From: JADKAV01 sp037045455
Lineage (GTDB): Bacteria; Actinomycetota; Actinomycetes; S36-B12; UBA10799
Direction of reading: 5' to 3'
Length of the DNA: 64,000 bases
Assembly: GCA_037045455.1 (NCBI GenBank)
Contig: JBAOIN010000005.1
Span: forward strand, 263,213 to 327,212
Below the pieces are notes generated by a model. It saw only the letters and a list, made by a program, of their open reading frames with translations, searched no databases and was not told where the DNA came from. Shown in pieces: positions 29,039-37,049 of this stretch. The position numbers and the translations under genes were made by a program. Each line of letters starts with the position of its first letter. Position 1 is the first letter of the stretch.

Positions 29039-29197
29039 GGCGCCATCTCCTTCTCTTATAACGCCCTTATGACGTATTAACCACGTTATCCTATGCATCG
29101 CTCCTCGCCAAGACGACAATCAAAGATCACTCATTAGGACTACAACGGACGTATAAAGTGCTACATTTGACCAGCGTTGTCAGAGGGAGCGTCCACC
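29039..29197. promoter_or_regulatory. Divergent promoter/operator region of the island
   Basis: It is one of the AT-rich spots of the window. ATAACG (near 29060) and CGTTAT (near 29085) form an inverted pair around ATGACGTATTAACC, and ACGTAT recurs near 29150 (GGACGTATAAAGTG). This is what an XRE autoregulator controlling both divergent genes would need. The exact sites are inferred. Confidence 0.45.
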
Positions 29198-30451
29198 GTG
29201 TCTGAGTTGCCTTACACGCCCACAGCATTGGGGCGGGCTATCAAGCGCCGCCGGACGGAGGCAGGGTTGACGGCGTCCGAACTCGCGTCAGCAGTCGGCT
29301 ACGCCGATACCCCTCCTGTATCGATCTACCGGATTGAGAAGGGAGAGATGACTCCGTCCCCGGAAAAACTGGCCAAGATCGCGAAGAAGCTGGGCTGTTC
29401 GGCAGGCGAGCTTCTCGCTCTCGCCGAAAGGTACACGACCTCAGTTGCATCCCCTCCGCCCAGAACCTCTTTGGCCGAGCGAACGATGTACGGCCAACAA
29501 TCGGGAGTCAACGCGGCAAAGCAGCAGAGACTTGCGGAGACGGTCGAACGCAATCAGGAGATCACCGCTGATCTTCTGGAGCACTTTCAACGGGCCTCAG
29601 ACCGCGTGACTGCGGACTTCCTCGAGCCGCTCTACCGGACGTTAGGGAAGGTGACCAAGATCCCCGACCGACCGGCACCTGTGAAGGCGTCAAAGGGGCT
29701 GACGGCGACGTATGAGCACCAAGCGGACACGGTCGCCCGCGAGATCGTGCGCGCCTCCGGTCAAATGGCAGCCGCGACTGGAGCAGGGGTTGCAGTCGGA
29801 GCCACTGCGGCTGCCGCGGCCTACGGCGCGACGGCCGCCTTTGCCGCCGCCTCGACCGGGACCGCGATCTCGACACTGAGCGGGGCTGCTGCCACGAGCG
29901 CCACTCTGGCCGCACTCGGAGGCGGGAGTCTTGCTGCCGGCGGTATGGGCATGGCCGCCGGAACCATGGTCCTCACCGGGCTAATCGCAGCCCCAGTGGC
30001 CCTCGCCGCAGGAGCCTTCGCCGTTTACAAGGGGAGGAAGTGGCGCCGAGAGGCGCAAGAGCGCGGATCAGAGTTGGATCAAGCGCTTGAGGTCATGAGA
30101 GAAATGCGGCAGCCCCTGTTCGAGATGTGGAACTGGATGGAGATCCAGCACGAACTCCTGCTGGACGTGGCTCGGGAAGGCGCTTCAGAACTCTCCTGGC
30201 TGAACGGACAAGTCGGCCAGGGGGTCGATTGGCACGAACTGTCGCAGTCCCACAACCGAGTGCAGAGGCTAATTGACCTCGCTGCCGCAACGTACCTCGT
30301 GATGTCCCTACCCGTAACGGCCATAGTTCAAAGCCGGTCTTCGGAACAGGTCGCCCTCAACTCCGACGAGGAGGACGACGTGCGACGTTGGATAGGGGAA
30401 ACTACTGCTAAGACCCGCAACCAACTTGATTTGATGGCGTATGGCTCGTAA
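29198..30451 (+). CDS. XRE-type HTH fused to a hydrophobic Gly/Ala region and helical C-terminus
   Basis: 417 residues. Residues about 8-65 are a Cro/C1 HTH (ALGRAIKRRRTEAGLTASEL, VSIYRIEKGEMTPSPEKLAK). A coiled linker (about 90-190) is followed by a 100-residue Gly/Ala-rich hydrophobic stretch (AAATGAGVAVGATAAAAAYG, then AAGGMGMAAGTMVLTGLIAA) long enough for three membrane helices. The C-terminal 140 residues are helical and Trp-rich (FEMWNWMEIQHELL). HTH proteins rarely carry such a region, so membrane-tethered regulation or an effector role is possible. GTG 29198 has GAGGGAG upstream; TTG 29177 is an alternative. Confidence 0.75.
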   Translation: MSELPYTPTALGRAIKRRRTEAGLTASELASAVGYADTPPVSIYRIEKGEMTPSPEKLAKIAKKLGCSAGELLALAERYTTSVASPPPRTSLAERTMYGQQSGVNAAKQQRLAETVERNQEITADLLEHFQRASDRVTADFLEPLYRTLGKVTKIPDRPAPVKASKGLTATYEHQADTVAREIVRASGQMAAATGAGVAVGATAAAAAYGATAAFAAASTGTAISTLSGAAATSATLAALGGGSLAAGGMGMAAGTMVLTGLIAAPVALAAGAFAVYKGRKWRREAQERGSELDQALEVMREMRQPLFEMWNWMEIQHELLLDVAREGASELSWLNGQVGQGVDWHELSQSHNRVQRLIDLAAATYLVMSLPVTAIVQSRSSEQVALNSDEEDDVRRWIGETTAKTRNQLDLMAYGS

Positions 30452-30552
30452 TCACTGACCCGCCCTCACTAGCCGCTGCCTTGGCAAGTGTCATCACCAT
30501 AGAGGCGACGGAAGGCCACCTAGGATGCCGGTCCATAACTACAGCGTCTCGT

Positions 30553-31095
30553 TCAAATCCGCTTGAGCAACTCTGCCTTTTTCTCAGCAAACTCTTCTTC
30601 GGTCAAGGCCCCAGCGTCAAGCAGGGCCTTGAGTTCCCCGATCTGATCCATAACATCGTCACCTGATGCGCCCTGCGTGTCGGAGCTTTGGGCGGGGACT
30701 TGCGCCCGATGAATAAGGTCCCGGGCTTGTGCGATGAAGGTCTCCGACTCTCGTTCGTCGCACATATCGAGTACGTCAACGTTTGATGCCCGAGTTATCG
30801 TGATCGTCCACTCCACCATGGGATTTCGCCTGCGATCAACACCCGTGATGGTGGCGATAGGGATTACTTCGCCTTGGGCTGCAAGGTCTCCGAAGACGCC
30901 GCCTCGACCGAGTACGTGAACGTTGCGGTCAGTGAGTATCAGCAGACTCGGCTTACTTCCGATTCGGCATCGAAGGACCTGCAACACTTCTTCCTGCGGC
31001 GAGAGCGACTTCTCCGCCGTTTCCATCTTTGGTCCATTTCGCAGGGTGAACTTCGTTCTGGCCCTGTCATACGCTTGTTTCAAGTCATCTCTCAT
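30553..31095 (-). CDS. PH-like (bPH/YokE) domain protein with C-terminal SHOCT
   Basis: 180 residues. Residues about 25-120 look like a bacterial PH domain: LQVLRCRIGSKPSLLILTDR, then VHVLGRGGVFG and IPIATITGVDRRRNPM, with strand-strand-loop spacing as in YokE-like proteins. The C-terminus QIGELKALLDAGALTEEEFA is a SHOCT motif. GGGGAGG lies eight bases before ATG 31095, so this start is preferred over ATG 31146. Often such proteins are found in phage or defence neighbourhoods; no proven role. Confidence 0.75.
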   Translation of the reverse strand: MRDDLKQAYDRARTKFTLRNGPKMETAEKSLSPQEEVLQVLRCRIGSKPSLLILTDRNVHVLGRGGVFGDLAAQGEVIPIATITGVDRRRNPMVEWTITITRASNVDVLDMCDERESETFIAQARDLIHRAQVPAQSSDTQGASGDDVMDQIGELKALLDAGALTEEEFAEKKAELLKRI

Positions 31096-31278
31096 CTGAT
31101 CAACCTCCCCGTGTTGTGCAGCTGGCGAAACACTTCCAAGATCCATACTGCTGCTCACATGATGGGGAGGCGAGTCTGTTACGCGTGAGCACGCGCCCCT
31201 AGGACTGACAGACAATGCACAATCGAGGCATGAGTGCTATACGGGTGCGGGGGAACGGGATGAGGTCACTCGCGGTAG
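31096..31278. other. Upstream region of the PH-SHOCT gene
   Basis: 183 bases between the PH-SHOCT start and the fragment. It includes the ribosome site GGGGAGG at about 31105 (complement) and probably the promoter. No other gene seen. Confidence 0.4.
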
Positions 31279-31530
31279 TGCCGTCCGCGGTGCTCACGTG
31301 GAGCACCTGGCCACTGTCCGAAACGATCGTTTGTTGAGACATCTGGGGGTCAGTTGGATCAGGAGTGGGGTGAGTTGCTGATCGAGTCGGCCACGGGCTC
31401 TGAATCCTCCACGGAAGACGTGGCGCAGGCGTTGGTCTACTCCTCCGCGATGCACGACCGCTGGATCCCGCTGAACAACTCACAGGGGCTGAGCCTGAAG
31501 GCGTTGTACGAGTCGGTTGCGACGCGCTAG
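31279..31530 (+). pseudogene. Orphan C-terminal protein fragment
   Basis: The frame closes with TAG at 31530 and reads LDQEWGELLIESATG..., then EDVAQALVYSSAMHDRWIPL, ending LYESVATR. The composition is that of a folded protein, with no plausible start: the only nearby candidate is TTG 31354 without a ribosome site, and the frame is blocked at 31276. I take it as the 3' end of a truncated gene. Family not recognised. Confidence 0.5.
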
Positions 31531-31811
31531 TACAAGTCAAAGACGGAGGCGGTAGGTCTGGGGCGAGACGCTGGGGATCTACTCGTCGTCAGAGGCTGTA
31601 TCTGCCGCTGTCCAGAAGCCGCTCAGGGCCTGAGCAGTAGATAACACCGCACAGAAGCAGTCCAGAATCCCCTTGTGGGACTCGCGATTTGGATGTCCGC
31701 CGACAGCCATTCCGCCTCCGTGGGTATCACCGTGGGTACCAACAACGCGATCTCGATGTACAAAAGGAAGGTGGAAGGCCGAGAAATGCGCACCTGATCA
31801 GGGGATTGCAC
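31531..31811. other. Island right end, no supported gene
   Basis: 281 bases between the fragment and the tRNA. A plus-strand tail, GITVGTNNAISMYKRKVEGR, closed by TGA near 31796, may be another gene remnant. Nothing else is seen. Confidence 0.4.
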
Positions 31812-31887
31812 TGGCGCGCCCGAAGGGATTCGAACCCCTAACCTTCTGATCCGTAGTCAGATGCTCTATCCGTTGAGCTACGGGCGC
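31812..31887 (-). tRNA. tRNA-Arg (anticodon ACG)
   Basis: On the minus strand it reads GCGCCCGTAGCTCAACGGAT, with anticodon loop CTACGGA between TCTGA and TCAGA, T-loop GTTCGAATC, and an encoded CCA (31812-31814). All arms pair. Its 3' 31 bases are duplicated at 27526-27556, marking it as an integration site. Confidence 0.95.
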
Positions 31888-32212
31888 TTCCGGTCCAGTG
31901 TATCGGGTCGTACTTGCCCTCACCCGGGTGAGGTTCAGCGAGCAACGGCTCATTCAGCCGCGAACTGGTCCGCCGCTGCGTTGGTGCGGCCGCCGTCGCG
32001 TGGCGCGAGGTGACAGACGCGGATCTGGCCGGTGGATTCGGCACCTCTCGACCAGCGTCGCAGTCCGGCCACTGCCCCTCACCAGCATCAGCGTGCTCCA
32101 TGACTTGCGGCATAACCGGCCGAGATCGATCTAGACGGCAACCTGCGCGTGCCTTCTCTAGGCTCAGACACCTGTCGGCCCGGTCGCGGGCCCTAGCGGA
32201 AGAAGGATCACG
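31888..32212. other. Intergenic region with a 16-bp palindrome
   Basis: 325 bases between the tRNA-Arg 5' end and the collagen-like gene. CCTCACCCGGGTGAGG at 31918-31933 is a perfect palindrome about 30 bases upstream of the tRNA 5' end. The tRNA promoter should lie here. No credible gene. Confidence 0.5.
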
Positions 32213-33859
32213 ATGAAGTCCCAGATATGGCTCGGGGCCGCAGCGGGGGCGGTGCTCGCAGGAAGCATTCTGGCGGCACCAGGACAGGCGGTAACCCCGT
32301 CCACAGTTCCACAAGGTGACACCCGGGTCGCGTACGGCATGTGCGCGAAGAAGTCCACCGGCAAAGTCAGGCTGGTCCCACCGAACGCGGCATGCCGGGC
32401 AAATGAGGTGCGCCTGGCGACGGTCGCCTACGGGCCGCCCGGCGTGCGTGGACCCAAGGGTGCGACGGGCGCAACCGGGGCCACTGGCGCCGCGGGGGCG
32501 ACCGGTGCTCAAGGCCCGCAAGGTGAGCAAGGCAAGCAGGGCGAGCAGGGACCAGCAGGTTCACCGGACACCCCGCAGCAGGTACTGGACAAGTTGTTGA
32601 CAGTTGACGGGCCGGGCTCGGGACTGAATGCGGACCTGCTCGACGGCCTCTCCCCTACCGACCTGCAGTTGCGCGTCGACGGAAGCTGCTCCGACCCGAA
32701 CTCCTTCGCACAGTCGATCGATGCGGACGGCACGATCAACTGCGCCGACGTTACGGCGCCGCTCAATCTAGCGCCGTCGTCTGCCACCGCCAGAGGCATC
32801 AACGTGACGATGCCTCTGGCCAACACAGTGCCCGGCATCTCGATCACCCACAACGGGCTCGGGAACGGCATCGACGTGTCCCTGCCCAACACCAGCGGCG
32901 CCCGCGGTATCTCCGTTGACCACAAGGGAGTCGGCCCCGGCGTCTTCGCAAATACAACTGGCGGCAACTCAATTTGGGGCGTGACTAACAGCGTCAGCAC
33001 CGCTGCGGTGATCGGTGACTCCTCCAGCGGCGAGGCCGTCGTCGCCCGTCAGAACGGCGCGGTGTGTGAGACGTTCCTCGGTAAGTGCAGCGGCATAGGG
33101 GCTCTCGTGGGGCGGATGGATGGCCAAGGCGGCTACGCAGTGCGCGGTTTCATCACCGATCCCAACGGCGCTATCGCAGTCATCGGACAGGCCGGGATCA
33201 GCGGCGGTACTGGGGTTGCGATGCGCGCGGAGAACGTGAACGGGAACAATGCCAGCAACGCGTTCGAAGCGGTCACCAATGGCGACGGCGCGGCCGTTTA
33301 CGCTGACGGTGACCCGCTGGCCGGCCGCTTCGTCGGCAATGTCGAGGTGACAGGCAACCTCACGGTTTCCGGTACCAAGGCGTTCAAGATCGATGACCCG
33401 CGTGACCCGACACAGAAGTCCATCACGCACGCAGCCGTCGAGACCGACGAGCTGCAGGTCACTTACTCCGGCAACGTCACCACCGACGCAACCGGACGCG
33501 CGGTGGTCAAGCTTCCCGGTTACGTCGAGGCGCTCGGCTCCGACTGGCGTTACCAACTGACTCCGATCGGCTCGTTCAGCCGCGCGATGGTCGAGAAGGA
33601 GATCGCCGACGGTTCGTTCACGGTCCGCAGCGAGGACCCGAACGTGCGGCTGTCCTGGCAGATCACGGGAACCCGGATCGACCCGTACGCGGCCAAGAAC
33701 CCGTTGCAGGTCGTGACCGACAAGCCGGCCGAGGACGTCGGGCAGTACCTCGACCCGAAGTCGTACGGAGCTTCACCGTCGAAGCAGGCCGGGGCGGAGC
33801 TGTACGACGATGGGACTAGCAACCGGAAGCTGGCCTCCGAGCAGCCAGCCGGCAGGTAG
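32213..33859 (+). CDS. Secreted collagen-like repeat protein
   Basis: 548 residues, intact. Signal peptide ends LAAPGQAVTPS. After a Cys pair (GMCAKKSTG, NAACRANE) comes a run of about 14 Gly-x-y triplets (GPPGVRGPKGATGATGATGA and on to GEQGPAGS), a bacterial collagen-like stalk. The rest is beta-rich, with repeated glycine turns (GISVDHKGVGPGVFANTTGG) and a C-terminal domain like those attached to phage tail fibres or bacterial surface fibres (YSGNVTTDATGRAVVKLPGY). It is probably a trimeric extracellular fibre. It sits next to the tRNA-Arg but outside the island repeat. Confidence 0.8.
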   Translation: MKSQIWLGAAAGAVLAGSILAAPGQAVTPSTVPQGDTRVAYGMCAKKSTGKVRLVPPNAACRANEVRLATVAYGPPGVRGPKGATGATGATGAAGATGAQGPQGEQGKQGEQGPAGSPDTPQQVLDKLLTVDGPGSGLNADLLDGLSPTDLQLRVDGSCSDPNSFAQSIDADGTINCADVTAPLNLAPSSATARGINVTMPLANTVPGISITHNGLGNGIDVSLPNTSGARGISVDHKGVGPGVFANTTGGNSIWGVTNSVSTAAVIGDSSSGEAVVARQNGAVCETFLGKCSGIGALVGRMDGQGGYAVRGFITDPNGAIAVIGQAGISGGTGVAMRAENVNGNNASNAFEAVTNGDGAAVYADGDPLAGRFVGNVEVTGNLTVSGTKAFKIDDPRDPTQKSITHAAVETDELQVTYSGNVTTDATGRAVVKLPGYVEALGSDWRYQLTPIGSFSRAMVEKEIADGSFTVRSEDPNVRLSWQITGTRIDPYAAKNPLQVVTDKPAEDVGQYLDPKSYGASPSKQAGAELYDDGTSNRKLASEQPAGR

Positions 33860-33865
33860 TTCCCA

Positions 33866-33909
33866 GCAGCCCCTGGTGCGCGGCAATTGCGTCGCTCACC
33901 AGGGGCTGC
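33866..33909 (+). terminator. Hairpin terminator of the collagen-like gene
   Basis: GCAGCCCCTGGTG (33866-33878) and CACCAGGGGCTGC (33897-33909) form a perfect 13-bp stem with an 18-base loop, seven bases after the stop. No T tract, as usual in these genomes. Confidence 0.7.
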
Positions 33910-33966
33910 GCCCTGCGGCCTCATGCCAGGCCTACATTGGACATGAGCGACTGCAGGGGGCCTGCC

Positions 33967-34464
33967 ATGGCGATGAGCACAACCCGTTCGATCTCGCGTT
34001 GGGAACGGTTCGTCCCCCGGACCGGCCCCCGCCCGCAACTGATCGCGGCCGCGACGATCTGGCTGGCGGCGGCGCTGATGTTGCTCGTGCGCGGAGTGCT
34101 TTTCGTCGAAGTGCCGGGCCCGCAGTTCCACCCCAACTACTGGCTGGTTCCCATCGCGATCATCGCCGCCGCGATCGGGGTGCTCAAGGCCCGGCTCATA
34201 CTGATCGGCTACGCGCGCAACAACGTCGCGCGAATCCGGGATCGCGGGCATTCCTCGTTCTTCGGGTTCCTGGCCCCCAAGTCCTGGCTGTTCATCACGA
34301 TCATGATGGGCGGCGGAATCCTGCTGAGGCACTCGTTCCTGGCCGACGTCGGTTGGGGCCGGGCGCTGCTTGCGGTCCTCTACCTCGCCGTCGCCACTGC
34401 GTTGCTGATGGCGGCCCGGATCCTCTGGCAGGCGGCGCTGGAACCGCAGATCGACGCCGGGTAG
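33967..34464 (+). CDS. Four-helix membrane protein, unknown
   Basis: 165 residues from MAMSTTRSISRWERF. Hydrophobic helices are at about 28-48 (IAAATIWLAAALMLLVRGVL), 60-80, 108-125 and 132-152. RDRGHSSFFGFLAPKSW is a short amphipathic link. Family not recognised; it resembles small actinobacterial inner-membrane proteins. GGGGG before the ATG may serve as ribosome site. A strong terminator follows. Confidence 0.6.
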   Translation: MAMSTTRSISRWERFVPRTGPRPQLIAAATIWLAAALMLLVRGVLFVEVPGPQFHPNYWLVPIAIIAAAIGVLKARLILIGYARNNVARIRDRGHSSFFGFLAPKSWLFITIMMGGGILLRHSFLADVGWGRALLAVLYLAVATALLMAARILWQAALEPQIDAG

Positions 34465-34468
34465 AGCA

Positions 34469-34494
34469 GCGACGCCCCCGCCGGGGGGCGTCGC
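34469..34494. terminator. GC-rich bidirectional terminator
   Basis: GCGACGCCCCC (34469-34479) pairs with GGGGGCGTCGC (34484-34494) over a 4-base loop. It lies between convergent genes, five bases after the membrane-protein stop and ten before the stop of the copper-cluster membrane gene. Confidence 0.8.
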
Positions 34495-34504
34495 CGAGGG
34501 AGGT

Positions 34505-35158
34505 TCAGTGAGTCATGCCGGGCATCGGAACCCCGCCGGGCATGAGGTGGGTGGGCTGCCAGCCGAGCAGCGTGGGATCGAGCATCCCGAAGATCATGGC
34601 GACGTGGGCAGCGACCAGGAAGATGCCCACGCAGGTCGCGTGCAGCTTCATCCGTGAGCGCTCCGTCGCGCCACCGATCAGTCCCAGCTCGATCAACGTG
34701 ATGCCGACCAGGGGGACCACCCCCGCCAGGTAGAAGCCGACGGCGATCGCGTCGGCCGCGCCGTGCCAGGCGCCACCGGTGCTCAACGGCCACACCGCGT
34801 TCTTGAGCAGGTACACGGTGATGGTCAGGAACCACGGCCCGGCGACCAGCCCGGCCCATCGATTCAACCGCCGAACCCAGGGCCCGCACTGGCCCTGCGT
34901 GAACAGGACGACCAGCTCAGTGATCGCCAACGTCTCGGCGAGGATCACCGGCACTGCCATGAACAGGAGGAGGTTCCACGGTTGGTTGGCCGACAGCAGG
35001 CCCATGTAGTGGGTCATGCCGCCGACGTCGCCGCCGGCCACGTTCGGCAGCAACAGCGCGATCACCAGCGCACCCAAGGCCATCGCACCGGTGATCCACC
35101 ATCGACTTGCAGTAGTGGTCTCGGCCTGACGTTCCGGGGCCGGCTTCAACGTGGTCAT
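34505..35158 (-). CDS. Copper-cluster polytopic membrane protein (DUF6803-like)
   Basis: 217 residues with about six helices. MTHYMGLLSANQPWNLLLFM and VPVILAETLAITELVV resemble a family I recall as DUF6803 (low certainty). The C-terminus HLMPGGVPMPGMTH is Met/His-rich, as in copper-handling proteins. AAGGAGG precedes the ATG. A TTCATC box lies 66-82 bases upstream, tying it to the copper regulator. Likely role: copper or redox homeostasis in the membrane, inferred from context only. Confidence 0.65.
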   Translation of the reverse strand: MTTLKPAPERQAETTTASRWWITGAMALGALVIALLLPNVAGGDVGGMTHYMGLLSANQPWNLLLFMAVPVILAETLAITELVVLFTQGQCGPWVRRLNRWAGLVAGPWFLTITVYLLKNAVWPLSTGGAWHGAADAIAVGFYLAGVVPLVGITLIELGLIGGATERSRMKLHATCVGIFLVAAHVAMIFGMLDPTLLGWQPTHLMPGGVPMPGMTH

Positions 35159-35223
35159 ACATATCCTCCTTGTGTCTCACTCGTAAGCCTCGGCAGCGGC
35201 CGTGTCGAAACCACCGATCCGAC

Positions 35224-35240
35224 GATGAAGGTTCGATGAA
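35224..35240 (-). promoter_or_regulatory. TTCATC-box operator 1
   Basis: On the minus strand, TTCATCGAACCTTCATC: two direct TTCATC half-sites 11 bases apart. It lies upstream of the membrane gene ending at 34505 and just past the redoxin stop. Matches the boxes at 37050, 41407 and 41433. Confidence 0.65.
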
Positions 35241-35246
35241 GAAGCG

Positions 35247-35843
35247 TCACAGGTTGGCCTGCGCAGTCTTCAGCAACTCCTCCGGGTCCATCCACATCGA
35301 CGGGTACTCGCCGTACCAGCGCTGCTGGCCATCGGCATCGATGACGACGAAACTGTGGCCCGGCAAGCCCGCATGCATGCCTCTGCCCAGGGTCCCGTAA
35401 GCGGCCGAGACGGTGCCGTCGTCGAGCAGGAAGGGCGTGCGGACACCATTGGCTCTCATGTCCGCAAGGATCTGCTCCCGGCTGTTCATCACGATGGGCA
35501 GCACGGTGATACCGGCCGCGTCGAACTGGCCGGTCATCTTCTCGATCGCCCCCATCTGCACAAGGCAGGACTGGCAACCCGCTCCCTCGCTGAAGTACAG
35601 GATCACCGACTTGCCGTGGAAGTCCGACAGTGACACGGTCTCGCCGGATGTGTCGGTCAGCGTGAAGCCAGGGGCAGCGGTACTTGTCGAGCGTTCCACA
35701 GGTCGACTGGTCATGAGACCAGCAATGACGACGCCAACGATGGCCAGTGCGGCGATCCCCCAGAGCAGGGTGCGCCTGCCCCGTCGATGGCGCGGTTCCG
35801 CAACCGCGGCCCGGTGCGTGCGCTGGGCGGTCCTGCTGGTCAT
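35247..35843 (-). CDS. Membrane-anchored peroxiredoxin/thioredoxin-like protein
   Basis: 198 residues. One N-terminal helix (TLLWGIAALAIVGVVIAGLM) anchors an AhpC/TSA-type domain outside the cell: GFTLTDTSGETVSLSDF, then the active site EGAGCQSCLVQM (C-x2-C) after strand SVILYF, and YGEYPSMWMDPEEL at the end. Coupled by an ATGA overlap to the CcdA gene, which would supply it with electrons. Together they form a thiol-redox branch of the copper cluster. Confidence 0.85.
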   Translation of the reverse strand: MTSRTAQRTHRAAVAEPRHRRGRRTLLWGIAALAIVGVVIAGLMTSRPVERSTSTAAPGFTLTDTSGETVSLSDFHGKSVILYFSEGAGCQSCLVQMGAIEKMTGQFDAAGITVLPIVMNSREQILADMRANGVRTPFLLDDGTVSAAYGTLGRGMHAGLPGHSFVVIDADGQQRWYGEYPSMWMDPEELLKTAQANL

Positions 35844-36745
35844 ATCAGCTCCTCGGTGCTGGTCGGGTTGTGGGAAGTCTCGGTGGGGCGGCGATCACGC
35901 AAGGTGAATGTGACGAAGACAGCGGCCAGAATCAGCAACGCGGCGCCGAGCAACGGTTCCGGGAAGGCAGCCGTCCAACTCAGCAGCCAGCCGAACACTG
36001 CGGCCAGCCCCTGTCCCATCGCCACCTGGAAGCCCGGGCCGCCGGTCATGGTCCCCGAGTTCGCAAGCCAGAGCACGAAGCCGCCCATGACCGCGAACGC
36101 GATGGCGACTGCGATGTTGACGGTGTTGGTGTGCAGTCTGCGGGAACCCCAAGCCAGCGTCACTGGGCGGGCCTGCAGGAAGCGGCGCTCGCCGAGCCGG
36201 AACCGGTCCCAGAGCAACGCCATGACGAACAGCGGGAACGTCATCCCGAAGACGTACGCAGCTCCGAGGACCAGCCCGCCGGCCGCACTGCCGGACAGCG
36301 CCGACAAGGTCATGATCCCGGCGAGGACCGGTGCGCAGCAGGACGACGCGACACCCGAGAAGACTCCCAGCGCGAAGAAGCTCGCCGAGTCGCCCCGGGC
36401 CGTGTTCGGTGCGCGCAGGAAGGACGGCATCGACCACATCCGGCCGGACAGCGACCAGGCCGCGAGCAGCAGCATCAGGATTCCGCCGGCCAGGTACAGC
36501 ACGCGGTGGTAGTTGGCGATCGCTGCCGACAGCAGGCTCATGCCCAGTGTGATCGGAATCAGGACCGCGCCGAGTCCCGCTGCGAAGACGAACGTCAGGG
36601 GCAGCAGCCGCCAGCGCCGATTCTTGACCGCGACGGCCAAGTAGCTGGGTGCGAGGAACACGATGCAGCAGGGCGCGAACAGCGCGACACCGCCGGCGAA
36701 GAAGGCTGCGAGGACGCTGCCAGTGACGAGCAGATCGGCGTTCAT
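35840..36745 (-). CDS. CcdA/DsbD-type transmembrane electron carrier
   Basis: 301 residues, about eight helices. The CcdA cysteines are kept in FAPCCIVFLAPSY and in ASSCCAPVLAGIM. It moves reducing equivalents from cytoplasmic thioredoxin/glutaredoxin to extracytoplasmic redoxins. ATG 36745 overlaps the glutaredoxin stop (ATGA), and its stop overlaps the redoxin start, forming a three-gene relay. Function in copper-damage repair is inferred from context. Confidence 0.8.
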   Translation of the reverse strand: MNADLLVTGSVLAAFFAGGVALFAPCCIVFLAPSYLAVAVKNRRWRLLPLTFVFAAGLGAVLIPITLGMSLLSAAIANYHRVLYLAGGILMLLLAAWSLSGRMWSMPSFLRAPNTARGDSASFFALGVFSGVASSCCAPVLAGIMTLSALSGSAAGGLVLGAAYVFGMTFPLFVMALLWDRFRLGERRFLQARPVTLAWGSRRLHTNTVNIAVAIAFAVMGGFVLWLANSGTMTGGPGFQVAMGQGLAAVFGWLLSWTAAFPEPLLGAALLILAAVFVTFTLRDRRPTETSHNPTSTEELI

Positions 36746-37005
36746 GCGGCGACCCACCGAGCCGCCAGCGCCCGCAACTTCCCGCGCGGGACCCGACCCT
36801 GGCTGAAGAACTGACCGTCGACCAGCACGAGTGGACTCATGGCGACTCGGTGCTCCTGCATCAGAGCCGTTCCCCGCGGGTCGCGGGCATCCAGCAACTC
36901 GATGTCGATGCCACGGGGCTCGGCGAAATCGGTCAGCACCCGCTGCGCGTCAGCGCAGAAGTGACAGCCCGGGGCCTGGACGACTGTGATGCGGGGGTTC
37001 TGCAT
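36742..37005 (-). CDS. Glutaredoxin-like protein
   Basis: 87 residues: VVQAPGCHFCADAQRVL with the C-x2-C active site, MSPLVLVDGQFFSQGR carrying the cis-Pro (SPLVLVDG), and no signal peptide, so cytoplasmic. First gene of the glutaredoxin-CcdA-redoxin operon. A TTCATC-like box lies 45-61 bases upstream of the ATG. Confidence 0.8.
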   Translation of the reverse strand: MQNPRITVVQAPGCHFCADAQRVLTDFAEPRGIDIELLDARDPRGTALMQEHRVAMSPLVLVDGQFFSQGRVPRGKLRALAARWVAA

Positions 37006-37049
37006 ACCTCACTTATCGGGTACGGCTATGAAGACCGCCCCTGCGCGGG

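Larger units (their letters stand above)
27526..31842. mobile_element. 4.3-kb genomic island integrated at tRNA-Arg(ACG)
   Basis: An identical 31-bp sequence (begins TGGCGCGCCCGAAGG, ends CCCCTAAC) occurs at 27526-27556 and at 31812-31842. The right copy is the 3' end of an intact tRNA-Arg; the left is an orphan fragment. This is the classic outcome of site-specific integration into a tRNA 3' end, with DNA between the repeats being foreign. The interior is visibly less GC-rich than its surroundings (for example 28080-28300 and 29040-29160) and holds three intact genes and a fragment. No integrase is recognisable, so it is a remnant or depends on an integrase elsewhere. Confidence 0.8.

Noticed and set aside
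27557..31811. Integrase or recombinase gene in the island
   Set aside because: No frame on either strand shows the R-HxxR-Y or serine-recombinase motifs; I therefore do not claim one.
31838..32530. A 230-residue minus-strand frame over the tRNA and collagen-like gene start
   Set aside because: It overlaps an intact tRNA and a signal peptide gene and has no family resemblance.
32450..32570. Short tandem repeats resembling a CRISPR or satellite
   Set aside because: They are Gly-x-y codons of the collagen stalk; there are no spacer-separated identical repeats.
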